In this document: positions 6,050 to 6,917 of the stretch, piece after piece
How positions within the stretch are numbered: the first letter of the stretch is position 1
How the letters are laid out: each line of letters opens with the position of its first letter
Assembly: GCA_900766945.1 (NCBI GenBank)
Contig: CAAFXD010000206.1
Coordinates: 1 to 6,917, forward strand
DNA from: Clostridia bacterium
GTDB lineage: Bacteria > Bacillota > Clostridia > Oscillospirales > Acutalibacteraceae
Direction of reading: 5' to 3'
Length of the DNA stretch: 6,917 nucleotides
Program-made: the position numbers and the translations under genes
Notes under the pieces: generated by a model
What the model was told of the DNA's origin: nothing
Databases searched by the model: none
Seen by the model: the letters and a program-made list of their open reading frames with translations, nothing else

Positions 6050-6901
6050 TTATAAATTCTCAAATATGCGCCAGGAAACAACCTGTATGCCTTTTTCCTC
6101 TGCCTTTTGCAAAATGTCGCCGCTTTGCAACAGTTGCAATTCCCAAACGCGCTTTTGCCATTCGCGTTCGCCGTTGTCGGCAGGGTAAGCGGGGTGTAAA
6201 AACATTTCCGTTACGCCGTCTATTGCGTTTTCCACCGCGTCGAGATAATAGCGGCGCAAACCTTCGTAATTCCCGATTTTTTCGACGGAATACGGATTTG
6301 AAACTACATCATCGGGCATTTTCACGCCTTGCTTTTCGCCGAGGCGTACCAAATGCTTTTGAAACGCAAGCACCGCGCGGGGGAGTTTTCGCCCCAACTG
6401 CCGCTCTAAAAAATACGGCGTTTTCGGAAAACGGTAAGGGAGGTTGTGCCGACTGCAAAAGGCGTAAGCGTCACGGTAAAACCGCCGTCCGTTTATGCCG
6501 TACAGCGTGGCGCAATGGTTGTCGGCATGGTCAACCGCACAGCCGTTTTTTACGGCAAAATCGTACTGTGCCTCCAATTCGGCGGCGATGTCACGGTGCC
6601 TTGCGTGCAGGGCGAGCCCCGATTGATTTGGGTACAGTCCCGCACCGTCCGAAAGGGACTTCGCGCCGCTTACACTCTGCCAGCGATGTTCGGCGTTGTC
6701 GGAATTTACGGTCAGATGTATCCCGACCGTTATATTTTCCTTTTCCGCCAAGGTTGCCGCCTCGCTTGCGCTGTCCGCCACCGCCATCAGCGAGGTTGAG
6801 GTAATCAAGCCCGCTTTGTAAACTTCGCATATAGCTTTGGTCTGTGCTTCGTTATATCCGAAATCATCGGCATTCAAAATTAAATATTTATTCTTGTTCA
6901 T
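6050..6901 (-). CDS. ChbG/YdjC-family carbohydrate deacetylase
   Basis: This complete 283-residue protein belongs to the YdjC/ChbG fold, a metal-dependent family that removes N-acetyl groups from short amino-sugar oligosaccharides such as acetylated chitobiose. Visible features are LILNADDFG (7-15) with the metal/catalytic acids D12-D13, VGIHLTV (59-65) with H62, VDHADNHCATLYG (123-135) with H125, D127 and H129 matching the THLDTHMGTL block of the family, and MFLHPAYP (233-240) with H236. The D-H-H metal site thus looks intact. There is no signal peptide, so the substrate should be cytoplasmic. The ATG at 6901 is supported by AAGGA eight bases upstream. The gene may continue an operon whose earlier genes lie beyond the right edge, since no promoter is visible in the last 16 bp. 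The actual substrate is unknown, and many YdjC-family members are uncharacterised. Confidence 0.92.
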   Translation of the reverse strand: MNKNKYLILNADDFGYNEAQTKAICEVYKAGLITSTSLMAVADSASEAATLAEKENITVGIHLTVNSDNAEHRWQSVSGAKSLSDGAGLYPNQSGLALHARHRDIAAELEAQYDFAVKNGCAVDHADNHCATLYGINGRRFYRDAYAFCSRHNLPYRFPKTPYFLERQLGRKLPRAVLAFQKHLVRLGEKQGVKMPDDVVSNPYSVEKIGNYEGLRRYYLDAVENAIDGVTEMFLHPAYPADNGEREWQKRVWELQLLQSGDILQKAEEKGIQVVSWRIFENL

Positions 6902-6917
6902 TTTCTTGTTCCTTGTC

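Noticed and set aside
5551..6804. A 417-codon open frame on the + strand
   Set aside because: It runs out of frame through the last third of the antiporter gene, across the terminator, and antisense to the deacetylase. The product is extremely rich in arginine and proline with no recognisable domain, as expected for a shadow frame.

Overview
The window looks like a piece of a chromosome from an anaerobic Firmicute, most likely an uncultured gut clostridium of the Oscillospiraceae/Ruminococcaceae type. The grounds are moderate GC, strong GA-rich ribosome binding sites, consensus vegetative promoters, a cytoplasmic GH2 beta-galactosidase, and intergenic palindromes of the GTAGGGGCG and CCCTCTGACGAGGG kinds, which I recall as common in such genomes. 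The taxonomic call is inference. No single gene settles it.

Layout from left to right: (1) 1-320 has no gene. It starts with the end of an intrinsic terminator for an upstream + strand gene, then two GTAG-tagged palindromic repeats. (2) 321-1202, minus strand: an AraC-type regulator with a C-terminal GyrI-like effector-binding domain. (3) 1203-1549 has no gene. It holds a second copy of the GTAG palindrome family, sharing an exact 20-bp linker with the first, and then a 113-bp element made of five consecutive hairpins. (4) 1550-4555, minus strand: a complete LacZ-type beta-galactosidase starting at GTG. (5) 4556-4772: a compact divergent control region with back-to-back sigma-70-type promoters, and an 8-bp-armed palindrome just downstream of the rightward promoter. 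(6) 4773-5993, plus strand: a CPA-superfamily cation/proton antiporter without a regulatory RCK domain. (7) 6012-6045: a strong terminator between convergent genes. (8) 6050-6901, minus strand: a ChbG/YdjC-family carbohydrate deacetylase, whose upstream neighbour lies outside the window.

The genes do not form one operon. lacZ and the antiporter are divergently transcribed from a shared 217-bp region. The deacetylase converges on the antiporter. The regulator lies downstream of lacZ on the same strand but is separated from it by about 350 bp of repeats and has its own ribosome binding site. LacZ and the deacetylase fit use of short oligosaccharides taken up from outside, and the antiporter fits ion and pH homeostasis. 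A direct link among them is not shown by the sequence.

I found no defence system, CRISPR array, transposase or RNA gene. The features most worth following are the three families of palindromic intergenic repeats and the control region between lacZ and the antiporter.
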